Source: Halodesulfovibrio marinisediminis DSM 17456
GTDB lineage: Bacteria > Desulfobacterota > Desulfovibrionia > Desulfovibrionales > Desulfovibrionaceae
Reading direction: 5' to 3'
DNA: 64,000 bases
Assembly: GCF_900129975.1 (NCBI RefSeq)
Contig: NZ_FSRG01000005.1
Coordinates: 682,001-746,000, forward strand
This document shows positions 24,730-32,383 of this stretch, in pieces. The position numbers and the translations under genes are program-made. The notes beneath the pieces are model-generated. The model was not told the origin of the DNA and made no database searches. It was given only the letters and a program-made list of their open reading frames with translations. Within the stretch, counting starts at the first letter, position 1, and every line of letters begins with the position of its first letter.

Positions 24730-24758
24730 GTGTTTCTCCTTGTAATTAGGTACAAAAA

Positions 24759-24784
24759 AAACCGCAGGCTTTCGCCTGCGGTTT
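24759..24784 (-). terminator. Attenuator terminator of the Phe-leader module
   Basis: Perfect stem AAACCGCAGGC / GCCTGCGGTTT with a 4-base loop, followed on the minus strand by TTTTTTTT. It lies between the leader peptide and the accessory gene. Confidence 0.93.
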
Positions 24785-24855
24785 CATCGGTGCATAGTGT
24801 TAGATTATGTTACGTTCGAACACACTCAACCGATCCGCAGGCCTGAATGCCGCGG
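24774..24855 (-). promoter_or_regulatory. Antiterminator and pause hairpin, Phe leader
   Basis: Leader segment 24835-24842 can pair with the 5' arm of the terminator (24774-24781), eight G/C-rich pairs, and the adjacent 24829-24834 pairs with 24786-24791 (six pairs) across a 4-base bulge: 14 pairs in all. The alternative is the hairpin 24835-24855 (GCCGCGG with CCGC-a-GGC), directly after the Phe codons. Mutually exclusive, as in classical attenuators. Confidence 0.8.
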
Positions 24856-24899
24856 AAACCAAAAAACGCAAAAAAGATAATGGTGGTGAGTTTGTTCAT
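24810..24899 (-). CDS. Phe-rich leader peptide
   Basis: A 29-codon frame beginning MNKLTTI, then FFAFFGFR (five Phe codons in seven positions, residues 9-15), then CGSVECVRT before TAA. AGAAGAG precedes the ATG. It resembles pheA/pheST-type leader peptides in having clustered codons of one amino acid immediately before a pause hairpin. It is paralogous to the Tyr-rich leader. Proposed role: cis sensor of Phe-tRNA charging that controls the accessory protein and symporter. Confidence 0.84.
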   Translation of the reverse strand: MNKLTTIIFFAFFGFRGIQACGSVECVRT

Positions 24900-24907
24900 A
24901 AATCTCT

Positions 24908-24935
24908 TCTACATGTTTTTATACAAAAATGTCAA
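24908..24935 (-). promoter_or_regulatory. Promoter of the Phe-leader module
   Basis: Minus strand TTGACA (24930-24935) with a -10-like TGTAGA at 16-base spacing (24908-24913). It lies directly after the stop of the upstream binding-protein gene and shares TTGACATTTTTGTAT with the Tyr module. Confidence 0.6.
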
Positions 24936-24953
24936 GTTTGCTTTTGGTGAATA

Positions 24954-25877
24954 TTAAAATTTTGTTTCTATTATGTTCCCGGCACGATCACCGTTTGCAG
25001 CCTTGAGGTTACCCAGCCATTGGCGCACGACATTAAGATTTCCTTTGATCCATGAGGTAGCTGTTTCTTTAACAGACTGTTTTTTAATTGAAACATCGTA
25101 TGTCCATTTCCCTTGTGTTATTTTGTTTACGTTAAAGCGGGAAAGGAAAGTGAACGCATCTGGATATTCGGTTTTGATGTCAGAACGGATAAGGGTGTTA
25201 ATGGTGTTTTCGTTGATGAGCATTTTTGTTCCATCGGCGCTTTTCAGGTAGCGCATATCAAGCGTAATGTTCATCCAGTGTGGTTCCCAACAGCTGAAAA
25301 CAACCCATTTTTTATCTTTGAATGCTTTGATTACATCATCGAGCATGTTGTTTACAGGCTCACCTTTCTGTGTCCATTTTCCAAGCCCGTCGGTATCTTT
25401 CTGGATGAGATCTTCAACGAACGAATACATACCGGATCCGGACTCAGTGGTGTAGATAGTGGATTCAAATTTAGTGGCATTCGGTGCGAGGTCTGCAATT
25501 GTCTTAACTCCTTTTGCTTCAGCATATCCGGGGACACACAGTCCGGTGTGGGCTTTGGCTACGTTAACACCTGCAACACGCACGTTTTTCTTTTTTAACA
25601 GAGGGGCAAGTAGCTTTTCTTGTGTTGGAAGCCATGCGCTCATAAAGACGTCTACTTCACCTTTATCAAGAGCCTGATAGGCTTCGTCGGCATCCATGGA
25701 GATGATGGTTGTTTTGTATCCCACTGCCTCAAGTATTTGAGTGGCAATTTCGGCTTTTACTATTGCACCCGCCCATGGCGGTACAGCAAATCGAATAGGA
25801 GTTTTCTCCGCAGATACAGGAACTGCTGAAGCTATGAGGGCTAATGCAAAAAGAAAAGTGATGAGGGACTTATACAT
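24954..25877 (-). CDS. Glycine betaine/proline-type ABC substrate-binding protein
   Basis: A 307-residue periplasmic protein of the OpuAC/ProX family with a signal peptide (about 1-23, ending VPVSA-EKT). Family stretches are PPWAGAIVKAEIA, MDADEAYQALDKGEVDVFMSAWLPTQ and FSCWEPHWMN, which include aromatic residues typical of the quaternary-amine cage. No cognate permease or ATPase is adjacent: the ATPase 27 bases upstream is of the MacB/LolD type. It is either an orphan receptor or served by a distant transporter. Confidence 0.9.
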   Translation of the reverse strand: MYKSLITFLFALALIASAVPVSAEKTPIRFAVPPWAGAIVKAEIATQILEAVGYKTTIISMDADEAYQALDKGEVDVFMSAWLPTQEKLLAPLLKKKNVRVAGVNVAKAHTGLCVPGYAEAKGVKTIADLAPNATKFESTIYTTESGSGMYSFVEDLIQKDTDGLGKWTQKGEPVNNMLDDVIKAFKDKKWVVFSCWEPHWMNITLDMRYLKSADGTKMLINENTINTLIRSDIKTEYPDAFTFLSRFNVNKITQGKWTYDVSIKKQSVKETATSWIKGNLNVVRQWLGNLKAANGDRAGNIIETKF

Positions 25878-25903
25878 AATCTTTCCTCGCTTGTTGTTGC
25901 TTA

Positions 25904-26632
25904 TTATGTAGTGCTGTCAGCAGTATTAGTGCCTCTGCGGACAGATACCTGCTTTTGATCACTCTGTACTTCCCCGTCTTTAAAAATAATGCGACGTCTT
26001 GCACTGTCCGCTGTGAGCGGATCATGCGTTACTATTATGATTGTCTTACCAGTTTCGTTTATTTTTCCGAATAGATCGAGGATTTCATTACTGGTGTTTG
26101 TATCTAATTGTCCTGTGGGTTCATCCGCTAACAGGAGAGGGGGATTGTTGAACATGGCACGGGCGATTGCGACCCGTTGCTGTTGTCCACCGGAAAGGCT
26201 TGATGGTTTAAAGTTGATACGGTCTCCAAGCCCTACTGAATCAAGAAGCTCCTCGGCACGTCTGCGTATGTTGGGGTGGGGAGTTCTCCTGTAGAGACCG
26301 GGGAGCATCACATTTTCTGCAGCCGTTGCATATGGGATAAGGTAGAAGTTCTGAAAAACAATGCCGGTAAGCCTGTTCCGTGCGTCGCTTTGTTCATTGT
26401 CGGACATTTGGGCTGTGTCTGTTCCATCTAAAAAATACGAGCCGCCTGTAGGGCGATCAAGAAGAGCAAGTAGGTGTAGCAAGGTGGATTTCCCTGAGCC
26501 TGAAGTGCCTTGAATAGCTACCAGCTCGCCATGCTTGATGATTAAATCAAGAGGCTTAACGGCTTCAATGACTTGACCGCCCTGATAAAAGGTTCTTGTT
26601 AACCCTTTTGTTTCGACTACCGATCTGCTCAT
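25904..26632 (-). CDS. ABC transporter ATPase, MacB/LolD type
   Basis: A 242-residue ATP-binding subunit with Walker A GTSGSGKST (about 42-50), Q-loop VFQNFYLIPYATAAENV, signature LSGGQQQRVAIARA (about 144-157), Walker B LLLADEPTG and H-loop VTHD. It belongs to the lipoprotein/macrolide exporter group. It follows the adaptor gene by 5 bases and is expected to drive the two FtsX-type permeases now 5.7 kb downstream. Confidence 0.94.
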   Translation of the reverse strand: MSRSVVETKGLTRTFYQGGQVIEAVKPLDLIIKHGELVAIQGTSGSGKSTLLHLLALLDRPTGGSYFLDGTDTAQMSDNEQSDARNRLTGIVFQNFYLIPYATAAENVMLPGLYRRTPHPNIRRRAEELLDSVGLGDRINFKPSSLSGGQQQRVAIARAMFNNPPLLLADEPTGQLDTNTSNEILDLFGKINETGKTIIIVTHDPLTADSARRRIIFKDGEVQSDQKQVSVRRGTNTADSTT

Positions 26633-26637
26633 ACTTT

Positions 26638-27882
26638 TTACTTACTGTTATCCGAGGTTATGGTTGGAATGATAATTCGAGTGGCAACCCTGTCTCCTTC
26701 GTTAATACCTGAGAGAATTTCAGTATTGTTTTCTCCCATCACTCCAAATTTTGGTGAAACAGGTTTTGCTTTGCCATCAGCGTCAACTATATAAACGTGT
26801 TTTTTGTCATTAACCCATTTGATTGCTTCGTTGGGAATGACGAGCACTCCATCGATTTCTTTCGTTATGATGGAGCACTGTGTAGTCATTTCAGGTCGTA
26901 ACTGGAGGGCTGTTTGTGGTGAGAGTGGAACAAGAGCCTGATAGTACACAATGTTATCCTGTATCACAGCTTCTGGATATATTTTGGAAACCATGCCTCG
27001 GAAGATAACATTCGGGTATGCGTCGACCGTGAAATTAACCGGCATCCCACTGGTAACAGTTCCTACATCTGTCTCGTCAACATAGATCAGCATTTCAAGA
27101 CGGGTGGGGTCGAGGATGGTAATGAGGTTTGCTACTTCTAATCCTGTAACTACAGTTTCACCTTCCTGTATGGCGACTTGACTGACAAGGCCGGTGATTG
27201 GGGCGTAGATTTCCGTATAGCTGATTTGAATGCTGGCGTTCTCAAGATCGGCCTGTGCAGCAACAACGGCTTCTACTGCATTGATCAGGTCTTTTATGTA
27301 GTTTTCTTCTACAAGTCTGAGGGCTTCTTTGTCTGCTTTCGCTTGTGTCGCTGCAACAACATAGTTCTGATAGGCTTCATCCAGTGCGGCTTGCTCCATA
27401 ACTCCGGTTGCAACAAGTTCGGTGTTGCGTTGCCAAGTTAGGTACGTGAAGCGGCGCTTTGCGAGGGAACCATCGAGGGTTGCCTGTGCCTGCTCTAATT
27501 TAATGGGGTATGTTTTATTGACGTTTGTTAGGTCTGCTTGTGCTTGCCTTAACGCTGCTTCTTTAGACTGGTATTCAGTACGTTGTTCTCTATCGTCGAT
27601 TTTGGCTATGAGTACGCCTTTTTTAACTTTGTCTCCCACACGCACGAGCATTCGTTCAATAACACCTGTGGCGCGAGTGCCTGTTTTTACAATGGCACCG
27701 ACTTGGGGCTTGATAATGCCGGTGGATTTGAGTTGAACAGATACGCTGCCCCGTGTTGCTGGGGCGGTCTGTAACACACGGACTGTAGTGCCAGTCTCTC
27801 GGACAACAAAGAACCATACTGCTACGACGGCGAGTAGCAGAATGATGAGCACAGCTGGAATAATGGTTGTCCGTTTACCCAT
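26638..27882 (-). CDS. MacA/HlyD-family periplasmic adaptor
   Basis: A 414-residue membrane-fusion protein. It has an N-terminal membrane anchor (about 6-26), a lipoyl/barrel-sandwich half (VKTGTRATGVIERMLVRVGDKVKKGVLIAKID, about 65-96), a helical hairpin with predicted coiled coil (about 98-225), a second lipoyl half (YAPITGLVSQVAIQEGETV) and beta-barrel and C-terminal domains. It connects an inner-membrane ABC exporter to the periplasm or an outer-membrane channel. First gene of the unit; the ATPase follows after 5 bases. Confidence 0.92.
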   Translation of the reverse strand: MGKRTTIIPAVLIILLLAVVAVWFFVVRETGTTVRVLQTAPATRGSVSVQLKSTGIIKPQVGAIVKTGTRATGVIERMLVRVGDKVKKGVLIAKIDDREQRTEYQSKEAALRQAQADLTNVNKTYPIKLEQAQATLDGSLAKRRFTYLTWQRNTELVATGVMEQAALDEAYQNYVVAATQAKADKEALRLVEENYIKDLINAVEAVVAAQADLENASIQISYTEIYAPITGLVSQVAIQEGETVVTGLEVANLITILDPTRLEMLIYVDETDVGTVTSGMPVNFTVDAYPNVIFRGMVSKIYPEAVIQDNIVYYQALVPLSPQTALQLRPEMTTQCSIITKEIDGVLVIPNEAIKWVNDKKHVYIVDADGKAKPVSPKFGVMGENNTEILSGINEGDRVATRIIIPTITSDNSK

Positions 27883-28006
27883 TTACGTGTGTCCTTTTGC
27901 AAGTAGTGACAATGTTAACTGTACTCTATATTTGCCTGTGATAGCTATTCAAAGGGGTAAAACAGGGGAATAATCATGCGCTCGCGTTTCGGGGGGAAGG
28001 CATAAA

Positions 28007-28036
28007 AAAAGACCACTGCATCCGTAGTGGTCTTTT
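28007..28036 (-). terminator. Terminator of the HD-domain gene
   Basis: Stem AAAGACCACT / AGTGGTCTTT with an 8-base loop, followed on the minus strand by TTTTTTT, 22 bases past the stop at 28058. Confidence 0.88.
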
Positions 28037-28057
28037 ATGGGCGTAATAGCGGTGATG

Positions 28058-29056
28058 CTAAAACAGATTGGTTGCGTATGCTGCATTTAGCAGTGAGGCA
28101 TATTTACTGTCGTAACGTTTTTCATCCTTTTGAAGGGAAGCGGCAGCTTCAGCAGGCGATATTGCCTTTGCATAATTACGGTCTGTAATCATGGCGCTGA
28201 ATGAATCTGCAACAGCAGTAAGTCTGCCGAACCAACCAATATCATCACCTTTGAGTTTGTTAGGGTACCCTGACCCATCCAACCGCTCATGATGCTGCAT
28301 AATTGCCTGCACCATTTCGTCGAAAGCAAATCCGAGTTTGTGTACTACTTTTCCGCCTTGCAGGGCGTGCTCGATGATTTTCGCTCGTTCATCACGTTTC
28401 AACGGCTCTGTTTTAGCTAGAATAAAGGAAGGTACTTTTGACATTCCAATATCATGTAATAGCAGTGCCAGTGTCGCTTTGTCCAAATCTCTGCGTTTGA
28501 AATCCTTACGGGTTTCAAAGAAGAGCCAGAGTCCGGTTATCGCTGTGTTGAGCGAATGCGAACAAAGTGTGTGTTCTCCCATTGCCAAACGACGCATGAA
28601 GAGCTTAATGCGGAACTTGTCTTGAGCGAGAAATTCGGTGAAGACCATGACGTCCTTGTATAGTGTTTCAAACACTGGGCGTACAGGCTGGCTCATGAAT
28701 TCTTCAAGGCGGATGGTTAGCGCCTGAATAATTACTTCAGCAATTTCAGTCTCTTTCAGGTTCTCATCAATAAGTACGAGGTCAAGCTGTTTGACAATGT
28801 GCTTAAAGTAAACCGCATGGTCTGCTCGGGCTACAAACAGGCTTCCACTATCGCAAAGCTTGTGGATTTCATCTACCTGTTCATTGGATAGTCTATGGCC
28901 TTTACGGCAATAGGTCTCAAGCGTTGCAGACTCATCTTTGTACACAAACAGGTCCAGTGGTGGCCTGTACTTCGGGAAGCTCTCCAGAATAGACTTTGCA
29001 ATCTGGTAATAGGCCTCTCTAAAGCTTTCGGAAGCAGTGGAATGGGCTGTTGTCAT
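28058..29056 (-). CDS. HD-GYP-like phosphodiesterase domain protein
   Basis: A 332-residue protein. The N-terminal 150 residues match no domain I recognise. The C-terminal part carries the HD-GYP pattern: HSLNTAITGLW, LLLHDIGMSKVP (HD pair), EHALQGGKVV, QHHERLDGSGYPNKLKGDDI (HHExxDGxGYP) and AVADSFSAMITDRNY. Such proteins hydrolyse cyclic di-GMP, so this could oppose the cyclase at 6446-7579. The gene ends a unit begun by pyk (2-base gap). Confidence 0.9.
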   Translation of the reverse strand: MTTAHSTASESFREAYYQIAKSILESFPKYRPPLDLFVYKDESATLETYCRKGHRLSNEQVDEIHKLCDSGSLFVARADHAVYFKHIVKQLDLVLIDENLKETEIAEVIIQALTIRLEEFMSQPVRPVFETLYKDVMVFTEFLAQDKFRIKLFMRRLAMGEHTLCSHSLNTAITGLWLFFETRKDFKRRDLDKATLALLLHDIGMSKVPSFILAKTEPLKRDERAKIIEHALQGGKVVHKLGFAFDEMVQAIMQHHERLDGSGYPNKLKGDDIGWFGRLTAVADSFSAMITDRNYAKAISPAEAAASLQKDEKRYDSKYASLLNAAYATNLF

Positions 29057-29058
29057 AC

Positions 29059-30471
29059 TTACTTGTGGTAGATTTTTACCAAGTTTGTACCCCTGGCTTG
29101 TCCTCCCGGTTTAGGCTGTCCTGCAGTAATAACAATGCGGTCACCAGCATGGAATTCAGGGGATGTTTCAACAAATGTTTCAGCTCGTTGTAGGTGGGCT
29201 TCAATAGATTTGTCAACAGGATCGGTTACAACACCCCATGAGAAGTTCAATGCACGGCGAACATTTTCGTTCGGAGTCAGTGCGTGAACAAGCTGATCCG
29301 GACGGCGTGCGGACAACAGACGGGCGGATGCGCCACTGTTAGAGTGACATACAAGTGCCTTGGCTTCTACTTTTTCAGCCATGAGACATGCAGAGTATGC
29401 AAGGAAGTCTGGAGTGGACTGGTCTTTGCTCGGAGTCATGTCACGGTCTTGCTCAAAGTAGTATTTTTCTGCTTCCTGAGCGATGTTGGTCATGTACTTA
29501 ACTGTCTCAACAGGGAAGTTGCCCATAGCGGTTTCTTCAGAGAGCATGAGACAGTCAGTGCCGTCGAGTACTGCGTTGGCAACGTCAGTGGTCTCTGCAC
29601 GGGTAGGAACAGGGTTGTTCACCATGGAGAGAAGCATCTGGGTTGCAACGATTACAGGTTTACCAACTCGGTTACATGCTTCGATAATGCGTTTCTGCAT
29701 AGCTGGAAGCTGTGGAAGGGGACATTCAACGCCCAGGTCACCACGGGCAACCATGATGATGTCAGTAACTTCGAGGATAGCATCAAGGTTCTGAACAGAA
29801 GTCTGGCGTTCGAGTTTTGCAATAATTGGAATGTTTTTCCCGGCCTCAAGGATGATTTTGCGGGCAACTTCAATGTCAGCAGGAGTCTGAACAAAGGAGA
29901 GTGCGCACGCATCAACACCGAGACGTAGACCGTCACGCAGGTCTTTTTGGTCTTTTTCAGTCATAGCCGGAAGGTTGATCGGCTTGCCAGGAAGAGCCAG
30001 ACCTTTACGGGAGGTCAGGAACCCGTCGTTGCGACATTCGATCTCAAATGCGCCAAGATCGAGTTTTTCGGTCACGCGGAACGGAAGTACACCGTCTGCG
30101 AGCACGATTTTGTCGCCGAGTTCCAGAGTTTCCATGATCTCAGGAACATCGAACGGGATGAATGGAAGTTGACGCACATGTTCAGAACCGGAAGGGCCAA
30201 GTACAAGGCGGTCATATTTCTTCAGCGTATAGCTGTCTTCGCTGAGCTGACCAATACGCATCTTAGGACCGGAAAGGTCCTGAAGAATTGTAATAGGGGT
30301 ATTGTACTCTGCTTCGAGTTCGCGGATCAGTGCAATAAGACCTTCAAACATGGTCGCATCGCCATGAGAGAAGTTCAGCCTGAAAATCCGTACACCGGCT
30401 TCGATAAGTTCTGACAGTTTCTGTCTGGAGTTACTGGCCGGACCAATGGTGGCAATAATTTTAGTTCTCAT
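29059..30471 (-). CDS. pyk: Pyruvate kinase
   Basis: A 470-residue glycolytic enzyme making pyruvate and ATP from phosphoenolpyruvate. It opens RTKIIATIGPAS (family N-terminus) with RLNFSHGD soon after; IIAKLER and IIMVARGDLGVECPL form the active site and MLLSMVNNPVPTRAETTDVANAVLDGTD is the signature region. The ATG at 30471 is chosen because the family N-terminus begins there; the upstream in-frame TTG lies in what looks like the -35 box. There is no clear Shine-Dalgarno. Confidence 0.95.
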   Translation of the reverse strand: MRTKIIATIGPASNSRQKLSELIEAGVRIFRLNFSHGDATMFEGLIALIRELEAEYNTPITILQDLSGPKMRIGQLSEDSYTLKKYDRLVLGPSGSEHVRQLPFIPFDVPEIMETLELGDKIVLADGVLPFRVTEKLDLGAFEIECRNDGFLTSRKGLALPGKPINLPAMTEKDQKDLRDGLRLGVDACALSFVQTPADIEVARKIILEAGKNIPIIAKLERQTSVQNLDAILEVTDIIMVARGDLGVECPLPQLPAMQKRIIEACNRVGKPVIVATQMLLSMVNNPVPTRAETTDVANAVLDGTDCLMLSEETAMGNFPVETVKYMTNIAQEAEKYYFEQDRDMTPSKDQSTPDFLAYSACLMAEKVEAKALVCHSNSGASARLLSARRPDQLVHALTPNENVRRALNFSWGVVTDPVDKSIEAHLQRAETFVETSPEFHAGDRIVITAGQPKPGGQARGTNLVKIYHK

Positions 30472-30478
30472 GGTATCG

Positions 30479-30519
30479 ATATTTTGTGATTTGGAACATA
30501 TTGTCAAGCGTAATTGACA
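30479..30519 (-). promoter_or_regulatory. pyk promoter with palindromic operator
   Basis: Minus strand TTGACA (30502-30507), 17-base spacer, AAATAT (30479-30484), placing the transcript start at or next to the ATG at 30471. TGTCAA-N6-TTGACA (30502-30519) is a perfect palindrome covering the -35, as expected of a repressor or activator site. No regulator assigned. Confidence 0.5.
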
Positions 30520-30577
30520 GGTGAAACCGGTTTTAGTTTGGATGCAACAGGTTACAACTTTACGATGATCCCATTCT

Positions 30578-30583
30578 TATAAT
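30578..30583 (+). promoter_or_regulatory. -10 box of the mraZ promoter
   Basis: Perfect TATAAT about 44 bases before the mraZ start. No good -35 at 16-18 bases; a weak TTACAA stands at 20 bases. It precedes the MraZ boxes. Confidence 0.6.
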
Positions 30584-30590
30584 AGTTGGG

Positions 30591-30616
30591 GTGGTAAAGT
30601 GTGGTAAAAGGTGGTA
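30591..30616 (+). promoter_or_regulatory. MraZ-binding direct repeats
   Basis: GTGGTA occurs at 30591, 30601 and 30611, exactly ten bases apart, just downstream of the -10. Direct repeats of this spacing upstream of mraZ are the known autoregulatory binding site of the ring-shaped MraZ protein. Confidence 0.8.
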
Positions 30617-30626
30617 GAGGTTAAAT

Positions 30627-31076
30627 ATGTATTTCAGAGGCCGATCCCACCGAAGTCTCGATAATAAAGGCAGGGTGATGCTGCCTACTGCCTTTAGGGA
30701 CATCCTTCTATCTCGCTCAGAAGGCGGGAATCTTGTCCTTACGACCTATGACAGGTGCGTAATGGGCTACCCATTGCCTGACTGGGAAGAGTTCGAGCAA
30801 AAATTCCACCGATTAAAAAATCCATCTCTTAAGTTGCGTCATTTTCGAAGACTCGTTATTGGCGGAGCCGAAGAAGTTGTTGTGGACAAGCAAGGGCGTA
30901 TCCGAATACCTGCTGACCACGTGGTATATGGTGGGCTTCAGAAAGATATAGTGATTGTCGGACAGGGAAATAAGTTTGAGATTTGGGATAAGACCAGATT
31001 CGAAGATCTGATGACACTTAACTTTGATGATGTGGCCGACGAATTAACAGAAAGCGGGATTGATTTCCCGATTTAG
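30627..31076 (+). CDS. mraZ: Transcriptional regulator MraZ
   Basis: A 149-residue AbrB-like DNA-binding protein and first gene of the division and wall cluster. It has two tandem DxxGR half-motifs, [10 protein letters not shown] (about 9-18) and [10 protein letters not shown] (about 87-96), as expected of the pseudo-symmetrical MraZ fold. It probably represses its own operon through the three 10-base repeats upstream. Confidence 0.96.
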   Translation: MYFRGRSHRSLDNKGRVMLPTAFRDILLSRSEGGNLVLTTYDRCVMGYPLPDWEEFEQKFHRLKNPSLKLRHFRRLVIGGAEEVVVDKQGRIRIPADHVVYGGLQKDIVIVGQGNKFEIWDKTRFEDLMTLNFDDVADELTESGIDFPI

Positions 31077-31091
31077 GAATAAGGTGAAGTA

Positions 31092-32069
31092 ATGAATTCC
31101 GAACAGGATAGCGCACAAAACCGGCAAGAATGGGACGATCATGTCTCTGTATTGCTGAACGAAGTGATCGACTATCTCGACCCTAAGCCGGGTGGCTATT
31201 ACTTAGATGGCACCCTTGGTCTTGCAGGGCATAGCGAAGCTTTGTTGAAAAAAGCAGAAGGTAAAGCGCATCTGCTCGGTATCGATAGGGACCTTGAAAC
31301 ACTTGAGCGCGCACGTAAGCGTCTTGAGCCGTTTGGAGATCACGTTGTAACCGCCCATGCCAGATTCAGTGAATTTGAAATGGTTATGCGCGATGCAGGT
31401 TGGGATGAGTTAGATGGAGCGCTGATTGATATCGGTGTTTCTTCTATGCAAATTGATCAGCCTGAGCGCGGTTTCAGCTTCAGGGTTGAAGGGCCGCTTG
31501 ATATGCGAATGGATCCTTCCGGTGGAATGGCTCCGGCCAGTACCATTGTAAACAAGGCCTCCTACGAAAAATTAAAATTTATTATCGGCCGGTATGGTGA
31601 AGATCCGATGTGCGGACGTATTGCAAAGGCAATTATTGAAGCACGTTCCGTTTCTCCAATCGAGACAACAACACAGTTGGCTTCCATTGTAGAGAAAGCA
31701 TATCCGGCAAAATGGCGTGCCAAGTCCAGAAACCATCCTGCAACGCGTACTTTTCAGGGGCTGCGTATGGTGGTGAACAGCGAATTAGAAGAGCTTGAAG
31801 CATTTTTGAAACGCATTCTGGATCATCTGCGTCCTGGTGGACGACTTGCAGTAATCACCTTCCACTCTTTGGAAGACCGTATGGTGAAGCGCATGTTCAA
31901 GGAAGAATCTGCTGGATGTATTTGTCCAAAACAGATTCCTGTGTGCATTTGCAACCATAAACCGAATATTAAGTTGATTACTAGAAAACCGGTTACTGCA
32001 ACTGCTGAAGAACTGAAGGTAAATCCACGTTCTTCCAGCGCGAAACTGCGTGTGGTTGAAAAACTGTAG
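31092..32069 (+). CDS. rsmH: 16S rRNA (cytosine1402-N4)-methyltransferase
   Basis: A 325-residue SAM-dependent methyltransferase (formerly MraW). It has HVSVLLNEVIDYL at the N-terminus, the SAM loop YLDGTLGLAGHSEALL (about 37-52), GIDRD, and DIGVSSMQIDQPERGFSFRVEGPLDMRMD, the family signature; VITFHSLEDRMVK is near the end. A cysteine-rich CICPKQIPVCIC insertion is present. It starts 15 bases after mraZ. Confidence 0.97.
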   Translation: MNSEQDSAQNRQEWDDHVSVLLNEVIDYLDPKPGGYYLDGTLGLAGHSEALLKKAEGKAHLLGIDRDLETLERARKRLEPFGDHVVTAHARFSEFEMVMRDAGWDELDGALIDIGVSSMQIDQPERGFSFRVEGPLDMRMDPSGGMAPASTIVNKASYEKLKFIIGRYGEDPMCGRIAKAIIEARSVSPIETTTQLASIVEKAYPAKWRAKSRNHPATRTFQGLRMVVNSELEELEAFLKRILDHLRPGGRLAVITFHSLEDRMVKRMFKEESAGCICPKQIPVCICNHKPNIKLITRKPVTATAEELKVNPRSSSAKLRVVEKL

Positions 32070-32079
32070 CGGGAAGCCG

Positions 32080-32373
32080 ATGGCAAAAAAAGTTGATGTA
32101 TGGATTCTTTCTTTGATCCTTTCCGGAGTGGTCACGTTAGCTCTGTGTCTTACCACAGTGTGGTTGAACATTGAGCAGGTGAATATGGGGTATGCCCTGA
32201 AAGAACTTCAGGTAAGCGTTAATAAAAAGAAAGCTCATACAGCAAGGCTTCAGCTTGAACGAGATAACTTACTTTCGCCTTACAGGCTGAAGAAAGAAGC
32301 CGCACGGCTCGGAATGCAGGCTGCTCAGGTCGGACAGATAAGGCGAATGCCAGATAAACCTATAAAGGATTGA
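32080..32373 (+). CDS. ftsL: Cell-division protein FtsL-like
   Basis: A 97-residue bitopic protein: short cytoplasmic tail, one membrane helix (about 8-29), then a leucine/charged coiled-coil region (about 32-72) typical of FtsL in the FtsQBL complex. Start at 32080 (MAKKVDV) with GGGA upstream. Assignment rests on topology and position between rsmH and ftsI, since FtsL sequences are poorly conserved. Confidence 0.82.
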   Translation: MAKKVDVWILSLILSGVVTLALCLTTVWLNIEQVNMGYALKELQVSVNKKKAHTARLQLERDNLLSPYRLKKEAARLGMQAAQVGQIRRMPDKPIKD

Positions 32374-32383
32374 TGGAGTGACC

